Positions 8,381-15,597 are shown, numbered from the stretch's first letter. The stretch: 25,364 nucleotides of DNA from Clostridia bacterium (GCA_900753975.1 CAAEBC010000059.1:1-25364); one strand, 5' to 3'. The notes: generated by a model from the sequence alone, not told the origin. Program-made: numbers and translations.

Positions 8381-8416
8381 AAGGACGTGTAGTTTTTCCC
8401 ACACGTCCTTGCTTTA
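8381..8416 (+). terminator. Probable terminator after the CDF gene
   Basis: A 10-bp perfect stem, AAGGACGTGT (8381-8390) with ACACGTCCTT (8401-8410), and a 10-nt loop, followed by a moderate T-rich run. It lies 22 nt after the CDF stop codon. Confidence 0.55.
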
Positions 8417-8539
8417 TTATAGCATACTTTTTGCCGAAAATCAACTTTTGAAACGGAAAGAAATCTACATAAATCAGAAGAAAAACGAAGGTATAGAAGA
8501 TAATGTAAAAAAATGAAAAAATTTTACTATAGAAATATC

Positions 8540-8567
8540 TTGAGTATAATTTGCAATATGGTATAAT
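8540..8567 (+). promoter_or_regulatory. Vegetative promoter of the 6S RNA gene
   Basis: TTGAGT (8540-8545), a 16-nt spacer and TATAAT (8562-8567) with a TG extension at 8559-8560. The expected start, about 7 nt after the -10, falls on the first base of the closing stem of the RNA (8574). Confidence 0.8.
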
Positions 8568-8573
8568 ATTATT

Positions 8574-8772
8574 AACCCTACAGAGTACGTATAACTTGAG
8601 TCATATTTAGAACCAACACTAAATTGATTGGGAGTCTTTCCTCTGGATATGGTGTGCAAGCTTACCTAGACGTAGTAAGAAGCCCGTAAGTATTCAGGCA
8701 GACACCCACCTGTGTTAGCACAGGGTCTTAAATCAGCTCAAACGGAACGGCTACACGTGGGGTTTTATTTTT
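8574..8772 (+). ncRNA. ssrS: 6S RNA
   Basis: A structured RNA of about 190-200 nt, the usual 6S size. The ends pair: AACCCTAC (8574-8581) with GTGGGGTT (8757-8764), followed by a T-rich run that can end transcription. A second pairing, TTGAGT with GCTCAA, closes the next segment. The 3' half, with GAAGCC, then GACACCCACCTGTG, loop TTAG and CACAGGGTC, resembles the 3' arm of E. coli 6S RNA (GAAGCC then GACACATTCACCTTG with CAAGGG). 6S RNA mimics an open promoter and holds the vegetative RNA polymerase holoenzyme in slow growth. A consensus promoter lies just upstream. Identification is by sequence and structural resemblance; a covariance search would settle it. Transcripts reading past 8772 would enter the next gene. 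Confidence 0.82.
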
Positions 8773-8786
8773 GTTTAAAATTAAAA

Positions 8787-8805
8787 CTTTCTGTGTTTTA
8801 GAAAG
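8787..8805 (+). promoter_or_regulatory. Small hairpin overlapping the ribosome site of the ART-like gene
   Basis: CTTTCT (8787-8792) pairs with AGAAAG (8800-8805) around a 7-nt loop. The right arm is the 5' part of the ribosome site AGAAAGGTGG, so folding could lower translation of the candidate toxin. A 6-bp AT-rich stem is weak, so this is only a suggestion. Confidence 0.3.
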
Positions 8806-8814
8806 GTGGAAAAT

Positions 8815-10086
8815 ATGGTTTTATATGCAAGTAAATTTGATGAAGAATTAATATTTGAAGGAAAAAAAGTTATTGGAGTTCGTGGAACTGAAATAAAACC
8901 ACCTAGAAAAGAACGTACAACGGAAAAGAGATTCAACGATCATGTAAATGCTGGCAGTGCTGTAAAAAGGGTAGATGGAACAGGATGTTATTCTCCAATA
9001 TCAGCAACACATTCAGTACTTATCGCAAAACATTATGCAAATGCATATACAACGGGAAACTCTTATGCAAGTCCAAAAATGAAGAGAAATAAAATAATAG
9101 CAATACAATTTGATGAAGAAGCATTAGATAAAATTCCAGAATTCTTGGACTATAAAAAAATTTCTACAAAAGATGGTTTGACGATCACTTCTAGTAGAGG
9201 GGATATTTTTAATATATTACAAAAAAATAAAAACTATATGGGAGCATCACAGGAAGTTGTATTTATGGAAAATATTACTTCATCTGATGCAATTCGTGTT
9301 GTCGAATTGCCTGAGAAGGTGAGTGATATAGCATATGCGTATTCAATTATGGGTGATTCTAATATGGCAAATCGATTTATAGAATTTTATATAGAAAACC
9401 CAGATAAAGTGATGAATTGGATTGAAAATATTGAAACTAAAATGAAACCAGAAGAAAAGTTTGTTAGAGATAAATATTATAGTGTATTAGATAGAAATGT
9501 AATGGAAAATTTAAATGAAGCGTTTTTTGAAAGTTCAACAGATAAAATAAAAAAGAAAATAGAAGTTTCGAAAGCTAGAGATGAAAAGAACATGTTTGAC
9601 ATTTGTTCCGGTAAACTTTTAGCAACGTTTTCTCATGCAATGTCAATTAGACGAATAGTATCAGACAAAGAATTTTCAGATTTAATCGGAATAGAGTTAA
9701 GCCAAGAACAATTAGTGAAATTTGTAGGTATTATGCACGGTGCTCCAAAACTTATAAATCCTGATGTAAACATAAAAGATGGAAAAAAGGTTAATCCTAC
9801 ATATGGAGAAATCTTTAGGATAGATGATAGGGTGGAAATAAAAAACGAAAGGGTTTCTGTGTTTAGAAATTGGCCAAGTAGATTATACAATTTTGAATTG
9901 CATGCAGATGAATTTTCTAAAATAAGTGGCTTTGAAACACGATATGCTGTAGAACGAAAAGATGAAAAATTTGAGGGGATTAATGGATATGGTGGCAAAT
10001 GGATAAAAGTATTACGTGATGATATTGTTAGAGAGTTAAAAGTTGGCGAAATGAAGAAAAACAATACAATAGAAGAAAAAAGTTGA
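8815..10086 (+). CDS. Candidate ADP-ribosyltransferase-like protein, possible toxin
   Basis: A 423-residue soluble protein that I do not recognise as a named family. Its first 165 residues follow the order of motifs in ADP-ribosyltransferases: a strand ending in VRG (22-24, candidate NAD-binding R23), then YSPISATHS with AKHYANA (59-77), like the STS plus alanine/aromatic segment, then a strand with SQEVVF (145-150, candidate catalytic E147) and a closing IRVVEL strand. Residues 180-423 are of unknown fold, Lys/Glu-rich, with conserved-looking SHAMSIRR (273-280). The context supports the idea: a NADAR-domain gene, a family known to remove ADP-ribose from nucleic acids, lies two genes downstream. 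The start is ATG 8815, after AAAGGTGG; GTG 8806 is in that site. It lies 42 nt after the 6S RNA with no clear promoter of its own. Function is inferred. Confidence 0.6.
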   Translation: MVLYASKFDEELIFEGKKVIGVRGTEIKPPRKERTTEKRFNDHVNAGSAVKRVDGTGCYSPISATHSVLIAKHYANAYTTGNSYASPKMKRNKIIAIQFDEEALDKIPEFLDYKKISTKDGLTITSSRGDIFNILQKNKNYMGASQEVVFMENITSSDAIRVVELPEKVSDIAYAYSIMGDSNMANRFIEFYIENPDKVMNWIENIETKMKPEEKFVRDKYYSVLDRNVMENLNEAFFESSTDKIKKKIEVSKARDEKNMFDICSGKLLATFSHAMSIRRIVSDKEFSDLIGIELSQEQLVKFVGIMHGAPKLINPDVNIKDGKKVNPTYGEIFRIDDRVEIKNERVSVFRNWPSRLYNFELHADEFSKISGFETRYAVERKDEKFEGINGYGGKWIKVLRDDIVRELKVGEMKKNNTIEEKS

Positions 10087-10117
10087 CATAATTGTAAAAA
10101 AGATGTATAATTGTACA
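10083..10117 (+). promoter_or_regulatory. Perfect consensus promoter with overlapping operator-like palindrome
   Basis: TTGACA (10083-10088), exactly 17 nt, then TATAAT (10106-10111): the full vegetative consensus. The -35 overlaps the stop codon of the ART-like gene. TGTATAATTGTACA (10104-10117) is a 14-bp palindrome with one mismatched pair and covers the -10, so a repressor could bind there. It should drive the acidic small gene and the NADAR gene apart from the upstream gene. Confidence 0.8.
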
Positions 10118-10167
10118 CGTGAGAGAATTTCATTATATTATCTCTTTGCAATTAGAAAGGAGAAAAA

Positions 10168-10494
10168 ATGAAAAGAGAAATTGAGGAATTGTGGAAGTTA
10201 ATCTACGAGGAAAACGAAGGAATGGTTTCTAGACTTGATTTGGCGATACCTTCGGATACTTGTGTAGAGGCAGAAGAAAAGGGGGAAGAATTTTTAACGA
10301 AACTAGATGAGATAATGGCGAAGGATTCTCTTGAAAAATCTGATAAAGAATCGATAATGCTTCTTGTTTTGAGTGTCATTAGGGACATTCATAACAGACC
10401 GGAAGTTTTTATTCCTGACTTTGTCGATGATCTTTTCTCTAGTATCGGTGACATGATGGATAAGAAGATGTTTGAACACCAAAACAAGGACTAA
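10168..10494 (+). CDS. Small acidic protein of unknown function
   Basis: A 108-residue soluble protein, rich in Glu and Asp and probably all-helical, with no family I recognise. It starts 57 nt after the -10 of a perfect consensus promoter, behind an AAAGGAG site 6 nt from the ATG. It is followed after 19 nt by the NADAR-domain gene, so the two form a short operon. An acidic small protein next to a candidate toxin and antitoxin could be a regulator, an inhibitor or a DNA mimic, but nothing in the sequence proves this. Confidence 0.7.
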   Translation: MKREIEELWKLIYEENEGMVSRLDLAIPSDTCVEAEEKGEEFLTKLDEIMAKDSLEKSDKESIMLLVLSVIRDIHNRPEVFIPDFVDDLFSSIGDMMDKKMFEHQNKD

Positions 10495-10513
10495 TTAGGA
10501 AGGATGAACGTTA

Positions 10514-11155
10514 ATGGCAGAGAAACTTGTATTTTATGCTACTATCAATGGAGTCAATGAGAATATTATTGAATACATTTTTCATCCTGGTTTTTCCAAT
10601 TCACAAGTGCAAAAGAACATTCTTGCAATTCATTCTGCTATGAAAAATAGTAATCCTTTGGAAGTTTCTTCTAAGGGGATGCAAGCTGTATCGGCAAAGT
10701 ATTCTGCATTCAATTTGAAAGTTGATGGCTATCCTTTGGAAGTTGTCTTTCAGGGAGCAAAGGTTTTTGAGGATGAAAGCGGAAATGAATTTGGTCCTTT
10801 TTTTGAGCAAATTTCGAAACTTTCTTCTAAAGAGTCAAAAGCTTTCATTTCGAAATTTTCTATTGAAAAAGGATATCATCTTAAAAAATTTTCTTATCAA
10901 GGAAAAGATTGGCCCTTGTATCCGAAAACACTTTTTTATGATTGGATGTATTACAGAGCATTTATTGAAAATGGAAATGTTGAGGATATAAGAGAATATG
11001 ATGCCTTCACAGATGTATGCTTCAATTTTCACAAGAGCCTCAATTGTCAAGCGAGAAGTTTGGCTTTTATTAAAGTGCTTCTTGAGAATTTCGAGTACAG
11101 TTCAACTCTCTCTGAAAAAGATTTTTACATACTTCATCGTAAGTATGTAAAGTGA
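10514..11155 (+). CDS. NADAR-domain protein, DarT1-antitoxin type (candidate ADP-ribosyl hydrolase)
   Basis: A 213-residue protein resembling the NADAR (YbiA-like) antitoxins paired with DarT1 toxins, which remove ADP-ribose from guanine in DNA. The family pattern is seen through much of the length: HPGFSNSQVQK near 24-34, a S/K-rich helix and AFNL (65-68), VFQGAKVFE (78-86), KDWPLYPKTLFYDWMY (131-146), YDAFTDVCFN (162-171) and KSLNCQARS (174-182). Spacing matches standalone members of about 200 residues. No DarT-type toxin (DUF4433) is beside it; the nearest candidate partner is the ART-like protein two genes upstream. It shares a strong promoter with the small acidic gene and ends in a clear terminator. 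The family call is from remembered motifs, and its true substrate is unknown. Confidence 0.78.
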   Translation: MAEKLVFYATINGVNENIIEYIFHPGFSNSQVQKNILAIHSAMKNSNPLEVSSKGMQAVSAKYSAFNLKVDGYPLEVVFQGAKVFEDESGNEFGPFFEQISKLSSKESKAFISKFSIEKGYHLKKFSYQGKDWPLYPKTLFYDWMYYRAFIENGNVEDIREYDAFTDVCFNFHKSLNCQARSLAFIKVLLENFEYSSTLSEKDFYILHRKYVK

Positions 11156-11196
11156 ACAAAAAAGTAGCAAGTTAATGATAACTGCTACTTTTTTGT
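11156..11196. terminator. Bidirectional terminator between the NADAR gene and serS
   Basis: A perfect 14-bp stem, ACAAAAAAGTAGCA (11156-11169) with TGCTACTTTTTTGT (11183-11196), and a 13-nt loop. The A-rich left arm and T-rich right arm let it work on both strands. It starts one base after the NADAR stop codon and serves the converging serS gene. Confidence 0.85.
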
Positions 11197-11220
11197 TTTT
11201 ATGTTTTAAATATAAATAAT

Positions 11221-12507
11221 TTATTTCTTTGGTATTAATTTTTCTTGTCCTCCCATATATGGTCTTAATGCAAGAGGAACATTAACACTACCATCTTCAT
11301 TTACGTTATTTTCTAAGAAAGCAATTAATCCACGAGGAGTAGCTAAAACAGTATTATTAAGTGTAGATACCAAATAATTTCCGTCTTTGCCTTTTGCCCT
11401 AATACCAAGTCTTCTGGCTTGAGCATCGCCAAGAGTAGAGCAGCTACCAACTTCGAAATATTTTTGTTGTCTTGGGCTCCAAGCTTCAACATCGCATGAT
11501 TTTACTTTTAAATCAGCTAAATCACCACTGCAACATTCAAGAGTTCTAACAGGAACATCCAAACTTCTAAAGAATTCTACAGTGTAGCTCCACATTTTAT
11601 TATACCAATCCATTGCTTCTTCGGGTTTGCAAAGCACAACCATTTCTTGTTTTTCAAATTGATGAACTCTATAAACACCTCTTTCTTCGATTCCGTGAGA
11701 ACCTACTTCTTTTCTAAAACATGGAGAATAAGATGTAAGAGTAAGAGGTAATTCTTCTTCTTTAATCAATTGACCTTTAAATTTTCCAATCATAGAATGT
11801 TCACTAGTACCAATCAAATATAAATCTTCACCTTCGATTTTATACATCATGGCTTCCATTTCGGCAAAACTCATTACACCATTTACAACATCACTTCTAA
11901 TCATAAAAGGTGGTATGCAGTAAGTGAATCCTTTATTTATCATAAAATCTCTTGCATAAGAAATCATTGCAGAATGAAGTCTTGCAACATCCCCCATCAA
12001 ATAATAAAAACCATTTCCAGAAGTTCTTCCAGCACTATCTTTATCAATACCATTTAATCTGTCCATTATATCAGCATGATAAGGAACTTCAAAATTAGGA
12101 ACAACAGGTTCACCAAAACGTTCATTTTCAACATTTTCGCTGTCATCCTTTCCGATAGGAACAGAAGCATCAATAATATTTGGTATAACCATCATCCTAG
12201 TTTTAATTTCTTCAGATAAAGTAGCTTCTTTTTCTTCAATCTCAGTCAATTCCTTATTAATATCATTAACTTCTGCCTTTAGTTCATTTGCCTTTTCAAT
12301 TTCTTTATTCTTCATCAAAATACCAATTTCAGAACTTTTTGAATTTCTAGATGCTCTAAGAGTATCTCCTTTAAGCCTTGCATCTCTAAGTGTTTTATCT
12401 AATTCTAACACTTCATCTACTAATGGCAATTTTTGATCCTGAAATTTTTTCTTAATATTTTCTTTTACTATATCAGGATTTTCACGAACAAATTTAATGT
12501 CTAACAT
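11221..12507 (-). CDS. serS: Seryl-tRNA synthetase
   Basis: A 428-residue class II synthetase, the usual bacterial length. Residues about 1-105 form the long helical coiled-coil arm that binds the tRNA-Ser variable arm. The catalytic core has the TSEHS motif that precedes motif 2, motif 2 with FRKEVGSHG and RVHQFEKQEM, and motif 3 with NNTVLATPRGLIAFLENN near the end. It attaches serine to tRNA-Ser in the cytosol. The ATG follows an AGGAGG site. A T-box leader with a consensus promoter lies upstream, so expression should rise when serine or charged tRNA-Ser is low. Confidence 0.97.
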   Translation of the reverse strand: MLDIKFVRENPDIVKENIKKKFQDQKLPLVDEVLELDKTLRDARLKGDTLRASRNSKSSEIGILMKNKEIEKANELKAEVNDINKELTEIEEKEATLSEEIKTRMMVIPNIIDASVPIGKDDSENVENERFGEPVVPNFEVPYHADIMDRLNGIDKDSAGRTSGNGFYYLMGDVARLHSAMISYARDFMINKGFTYCIPPFMIRSDVVNGVMSFAEMEAMMYKIEGEDLYLIGTSEHSMIGKFKGQLIKEEELPLTLTSYSPCFRKEVGSHGIEERGVYRVHQFEKQEMVVLCKPEEAMDWYNKMWSYTVEFFRSLDVPVRTLECCSGDLADLKVKSCDVEAWSPRQQKYFEVGSCSTLGDAQARRLGIRAKGKDGNYLVSTLNNTVLATPRGLIAFLENNVNEDGSVNVPLALRPYMGGQEKLIPKK

Positions 12508-12535
12508 ATAAAAAACCTCCTAATTAAAAATAATA

Positions 12536-12738
12536 ACTCTCCCAAATCCAAAGGACGAGGGAGAGTCGTGGTACCACCTTAATTACTTCTTTTAGCGCAT
12601 TGTAACCTTTGCGAAAGGTTTGATTTTCATCAAAAGCTCAAGAGTAGATTCCTAAAAACATTTTACTAATTCACACCAACCATTAGCTCTCTTTAAAAAA
12701 TATCCCTTTAGTACTAGTCTCCGTCAAAGCCATATAAC
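12536..12738 (-). promoter_or_regulatory. T-box riboswitch leader of serS
   Basis: On the minus strand the leader carries the T-box core AAGGTGGTACCACG (12580-12567), followed by a terminator stem ACTCTCCC/GGGAGAGT (12566-12559 with 12543-12536) and a T-rich run. Upstream is a Stem I region with an AGTA-like element and GGTGTGA. The likely specifier is TCU (12648-12646) within GGAATCTACTC, a serine codon, which matches the gene controlled. Uncharged tRNA-Ser should pair with the T-box and prevent termination. Confidence 0.9.
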
Positions 12739-12744
12739 GACTAA

Positions 12745-12773
12745 ATTATATAGTGATACTAAAAAAAAGTCAA
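12745..12773 (-). promoter_or_regulatory. Promoter of the serS T-box transcript
   Basis: Read on the minus strand: TTGACT (12773-12768), 17 nt, TATAAT (12750-12745). The predicted start lies near 12738. Confidence 0.8.
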
Positions 12774-12780
12774 CGAATTC

Positions 12781-12809
12781 TTGTTAAAAAGCCTAAATAG
12801 TAATATAAT
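12781..12809 (+). promoter_or_regulatory. Promoter of the bactofilin-like gene
   Basis: TTGTTA (12781-12786), 17 nt, TATAAT (12804-12809), 31 nt before the ATG. It is divergent from the serS promoter; the two -35 boxes are 7 nt apart. Confidence 0.7.
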
Positions 12810-12840
12810 AACAATGTGAAAACGATAGGAGGTTTAAAAT

Positions 12841-13986
12841 ATGAAAAAAATTAAAATTTCTTCTTTACTTGTAATAATTGCTATACTATGTGCAAGTCTA
12901 GTATTCGCAACAGACGTAAAAAGTGGCGAAATAATAGACATTGACTTGACAGAAGAAAGTCAAGTACAAGAAACCAAAAAACAAGAGAAAAACATAATAA
13001 AATTCGGAGAAACAGTAAATGCAAGCGGAATAGCAAACGATTTAATAATACTTGCCGGTTCCGACGTAAGTTCAAACGCCACAGGCGATTATTCATTCAT
13101 TGCTGGAAACATCATAAAAATGACAGACAACGTGCGTCAAGATGCTTTTTTAGCAGGTAGTGATATTACAATCGATGGAGAAATAGGAAGAGACGTATAC
13201 GCCGCAGCAAAAACAGTTACTATAAAAGGAAATATAGCAGGAAACATATATGTATTCTGTAATCAACTATATATTTCTTCTGGTGCAGTAATTGGTGGTA
13301 CAGTAAACGCAAATGGTAGCAAAAAAATTGCAATAGCAGATGGTGCACAAATTGCAGGAAAAGTAAAATATTACGATACAGCAAGTGTAATAATCCCCGA
13401 AGGAATAGAAACATACGTAATGGAAACTAAAATAGATGAAGACTTTAACAGAGAAAATCCAATAATATCAAAAACCAAATCAGTTATATATTGGATCATA
13501 GCAAACACAATCTTATTCTCGTTTTTACTACTTGTTTTACCAAAAATGTTTGACAAAATCCAAAAATCATATGAAAGAAAAAGTGGAAAAGTATATCTTA
13601 CATCAGCCGGTTGGGGAATATTACTACTAATAGCAATCCCAATAATAGCACTAATAGCTTTAATTACAATCATTTGCTCACCTTTAGGATTTGCTTTATT
13701 TGTTATTTACACATTTGTATTACTTACGACGACAGTATTAGTAGGATATCTACTTGGAACAACATTATTTAACAAAACCAAAATGAACAAATGGCTAACA
13801 GGCTTTCTAGGAATAACAATACTAGAAATTCTATGTGCCCTTCCATTCATCGGAGGAATAGTAGGTACAATAAAAGTATTAGTCGGTACAGGAATAATTA
13901 TAGAAATTATAAGAAGAGAAAAACCACAACAAATTGCTAAAATAGAAGAAGCATCAAACGAAACCAACGAAAAAACAGAAGAATAA
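12841..13986 (+). CDS. Exported bactofilin-like (polymer-forming) protein with membrane domain
   Basis: A 381-residue protein with three parts. A signal peptide (1-23, ending VFA) comes first. Residues about 50-185 hold short beta-helix repeats of the polymer-forming cytoskeletal/bactofilin type, with recurring G-x-I/V patterns such as GRDVYAAAKTVTIKGNIAG (116-134). About four hydrophobic segments follow (214-233, 258-280, 281-306, 319-355), with a charged tail. Classic bactofilins are cytosolic and about 150 residues; here the repeat lies outside the membrane, so it may form an extracytoplasmic scaffold. The gene has its own promoter and an AGGAGG site. The exact role is unknown. Confidence 0.8.
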   Translation: MKKIKISSLLVIIAILCASLVFATDVKSGEIIDIDLTEESQVQETKKQEKNIIKFGETVNASGIANDLIILAGSDVSSNATGDYSFIAGNIIKMTDNVRQDAFLAGSDITIDGEIGRDVYAAAKTVTIKGNIAGNIYVFCNQLYISSGAVIGGTVNANGSKKIAIADGAQIAGKVKYYDTASVIIPEGIETYVMETKIDEDFNRENPIISKTKSVIYWIIANTILFSFLLLVLPKMFDKIQKSYERKSGKVYLTSAGWGILLLIAIPIIALIALITIICSPLGFALFVIYTFVLLTTTVLVGYLLGTTLFNKTKMNKWLTGFLGITILEILCALPFIGGIVGTIKVLVGTGIIIEIIRREKPQQIAKIEEASNETNEKTEE

Positions 13987-14032
13987 AAAAACAAGAAAAT
14001 AAAAAATAAGAAAATTAGGCACCAACTACCTA

Positions 14033-14112
14033 GAGGAAGAAAGTATATTAAATTTTTTGAGCAACGGTTTGGTGTGGCGAGGGCTCAAAAAATTTAATAT
14101 ACTTTCTTCCTC
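14033..14112. repeat. Hairpin element A: perfect 30-bp stem, conserved 20-nt loop
   Basis: Arms 14033-14062 and 14083-14112 are exact reverse complements over 30 bases. The loop (14063-14082) is AACGGTTTGGTGTGGCGAGG. The same 20-nt loop occurs in reverse orientation in element B (15455-15474), with a stem that is also perfect but different in its outer part. The pair flanks ychF. Confidence 0.92.
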
Positions 14113-14146
14113 CCACCACTAAGCCAAAAATAATTACTCAAAAATC

Positions 14147-14180
14147 AAGCCGTATGAAACACCAAAATTTCATACGGCTT
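14147..14180. terminator. Terminator downstream of ychF
   Basis: AAGCCGTATGAAA (14147-14159) pairs perfectly over 13 bp with TTTCATACGGCTT (14168-14180), loop 8 nt. On the minus strand, the direction of ychF, it is followed by GATTTTTG. On the plus strand it is followed by TTTTAAAA, so it may work both ways. Confidence 0.8.
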
Positions 14181-14214
14181 TTAAAATTCACTTAATTATT
14201 ACGAGCAAAATGTG

Positions 14215-15306
14215 TTAAACGTTAAATCTGAACAAGACTACATCTCCGTCCTGCATAACATAGTCCTTACCTTCAATACGAATTAACCCTTTCTCTCTAG
14301 CCTTTGCAAGCGATCCACACTCAACAAGCTCCTTATAATTAATAACCTCAGCCTTAATAAACCCTCTCTCTATATCAGTATGAATCTTTCCAGCAGCTTG
14401 AGGAGCCTTAGTACCAATCTTAATCGTCCAAGCCCTAACTTCAGGTTCACCAGCCGTCAAGAAAGACATAAGTCCAAGCAACTTGTAACTTGCTTTTATC
14501 AATTTATCAAGGCCAGATTCATCAATTCCAAGCAAATCAAGCATTTCTTGCTTTTCATTATCTTCTAAAACAGCCAATTCTTCTTCAACCTTAACACAAA
14601 GAGGAATAACCTCACTATTATGCGAAGCGGCATACTCTTTTAAAGCATTGTAATGTTTATCTGTTTCAAGATTTTTCAATTGTTCATCAGAAATATTTGC
14701 GACATACATCATAGGTTTAGCTGTCAAAAGATATAAATCAGAAAGCATTTCTTTTTCTTCATCGTTTAATTCTACTGTGCTTGCTAATTTGTTTGCTTCT
14801 AATGCAGCTTTAATTTTATTTAAAGCATCAACTGCAATTTGATTTTTCTTATCAGCTCTTGCTAGTTTAAGAGCTTTATCCATTCTTTTCTCAACAGCCT
14901 CTAAGTCAGCAAAAATTAGCTCAAGATTAATTGTTTCAACATCTCTGATAGGGTCGATGCTTCCATCAACGTGAGTTATATTAGAGTCTTCGAAACATCT
15001 AACGACTTGAACTATAGCATCAACTTCTCTTATATGGGAAAGAAATTTATTTCCTAACCCTTCTCCTTTAGAAGCACCTTTTACTAAACCTGCAATATCA
15101 ACGAATTTTACTATTGCATGAGTTATTTTTTCAGGATTATAGATTTTTGCAAGTTCATATAATCTATCATCAGGAACAGGGACTATTCCGATATTAGGCT
15201 CGATAGTACAAAATGGGTAGTTTGCACATTCTGCACCTGCTTTTGTTATTGCGTTAAATAAAGTACTTTTTCCTACGTTAGGTAATCCTACTATACCAAT
15301 TTCCAT
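14215..15306 (-). CDS. ychF: Ribosome-associated GTPase/ATPase YchF (OLA1 family)
   Basis: A 363-residue Obg-like NTPase, the normal family length. G1 is GLPNVGKST (7-15), G3 is DIAGLVKGASKGEGLG (70-85), and the C-terminal TGS domain spans about 278-363, ending in the usual MQDGDVVLFRFNV. The G4 motif reads NISD (204-207) where YchF usually has NxxE; this family prefers ATP because its G4 differs from NKxD, so a further change is worth noting. A helical insert covers about 130-195. YchF binds ribosomes and tunes translation and stress responses. It has its own promoter and a terminator and is bracketed by hairpins A and B. Confidence 0.96.
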   Translation of the reverse strand: MEIGIVGLPNVGKSTLFNAITKAGAECANYPFCTIEPNIGIVPVPDDRLYELAKIYNPEKITHAIVKFVDIAGLVKGASKGEGLGNKFLSHIREVDAIVQVVRCFEDSNITHVDGSIDPIRDVETINLELIFADLEAVEKRMDKALKLARADKKNQIAVDALNKIKAALEANKLASTVELNDEEKEMLSDLYLLTAKPMMYVANISDEQLKNLETDKHYNALKEYAASHNSEVIPLCVKVEEELAVLEDNEKQEMLDLLGIDESGLDKLIKASYKLLGLMSFLTAGEPEVRAWTIKIGTKAPQAAGKIHTDIERGFIKAEVINYKELVECGSLAKAREKGLIRIEGKDYVMQDGDVVLFRFNV

Positions 15307-15346
15307 TTATATCATTCCTTTCAGGATTTTTTTAAATCACATGTAT

Positions 15347-15375
15347 GTTATAGCATAAAAGTTACTAAAAAGCAA
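15347..15375 (-). promoter_or_regulatory. Promoter of ychF
   Basis: On the minus strand: TTGCTT (15375-15370), 17 nt, TATAAC (15352-15347), 40 nt before the ATG. Confidence 0.6.
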
Positions 15376-15426
15376 TCTGTGAATTTTTTTGGGCGTGGGG
15401 GTATTCGGTTAATTTTAGTGAGAGGT

Positions 15427-15502
15427 GGCTGGAGATATATTAAAATTTTTGAACCCTCGCCACACCAAACCGTTGTTCAAAAATTTTAATATATCTCCAG
15501 CC
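15427..15502. repeat. Hairpin element B: perfect 28-bp stem, same 20-nt loop as element A
   Basis: Arms 15427-15454 and 15475-15502 are exact reverse complements over 28 bases. The loop (15455-15474) is the exact reverse complement of the loop of element A. The inner stem resembles that of A with a few changes on both arms; the outer 9-11 bp do not match A. Confidence 0.92.
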
Positions 15503-15517
15503 TTTAGTAAAAAAAAG

Positions 15518-15570
15518 TAAGAAAAAGGGACGGAGGAAAATTCTCATTTTTGAGAAAAAGGGACGAACCT
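15518..15570. repeat. Single arm of the dispersed GGGACGG palindrome family
   Basis: These 53 bases match the left arm of the palindrome at 4581 with 3 substitutions. No right arm is present. Two of the substitutions create a local TTCTCA/TGAGAA hairpin with a 4-nt loop (15541-15556). It lies 15 nt after hairpin B, between ychF and the Smr-like gene; with its promoter at 15598 these account for the 404-base gap without a gene. Confidence 0.85.
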
Positions 15571-15597
15571 CATTGATGGTGTAGATGGTGTTTTGTA

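Noticed and set aside
8815..10086. DarT (DUF4433) toxin
   Set aside because: The N-terminus lacks the ITHIDNL-type opening and other features that I expect of DarT, so only a general ART-like call is kept.
9633..10151. 172-codon minus-strand open frame opposite the ART-like gene
   Set aside because: It is Ser/Phe/Leu-rich in the way antisense frames of AT-rich genes are, has no ribosome site and overlaps a better-supported gene.
14033..15502. Integron attC sites
   Set aside because: The hairpins lack the paired core-site sequences at the stem ends and no integrase is seen; the conserved part is the loop, not the ends.
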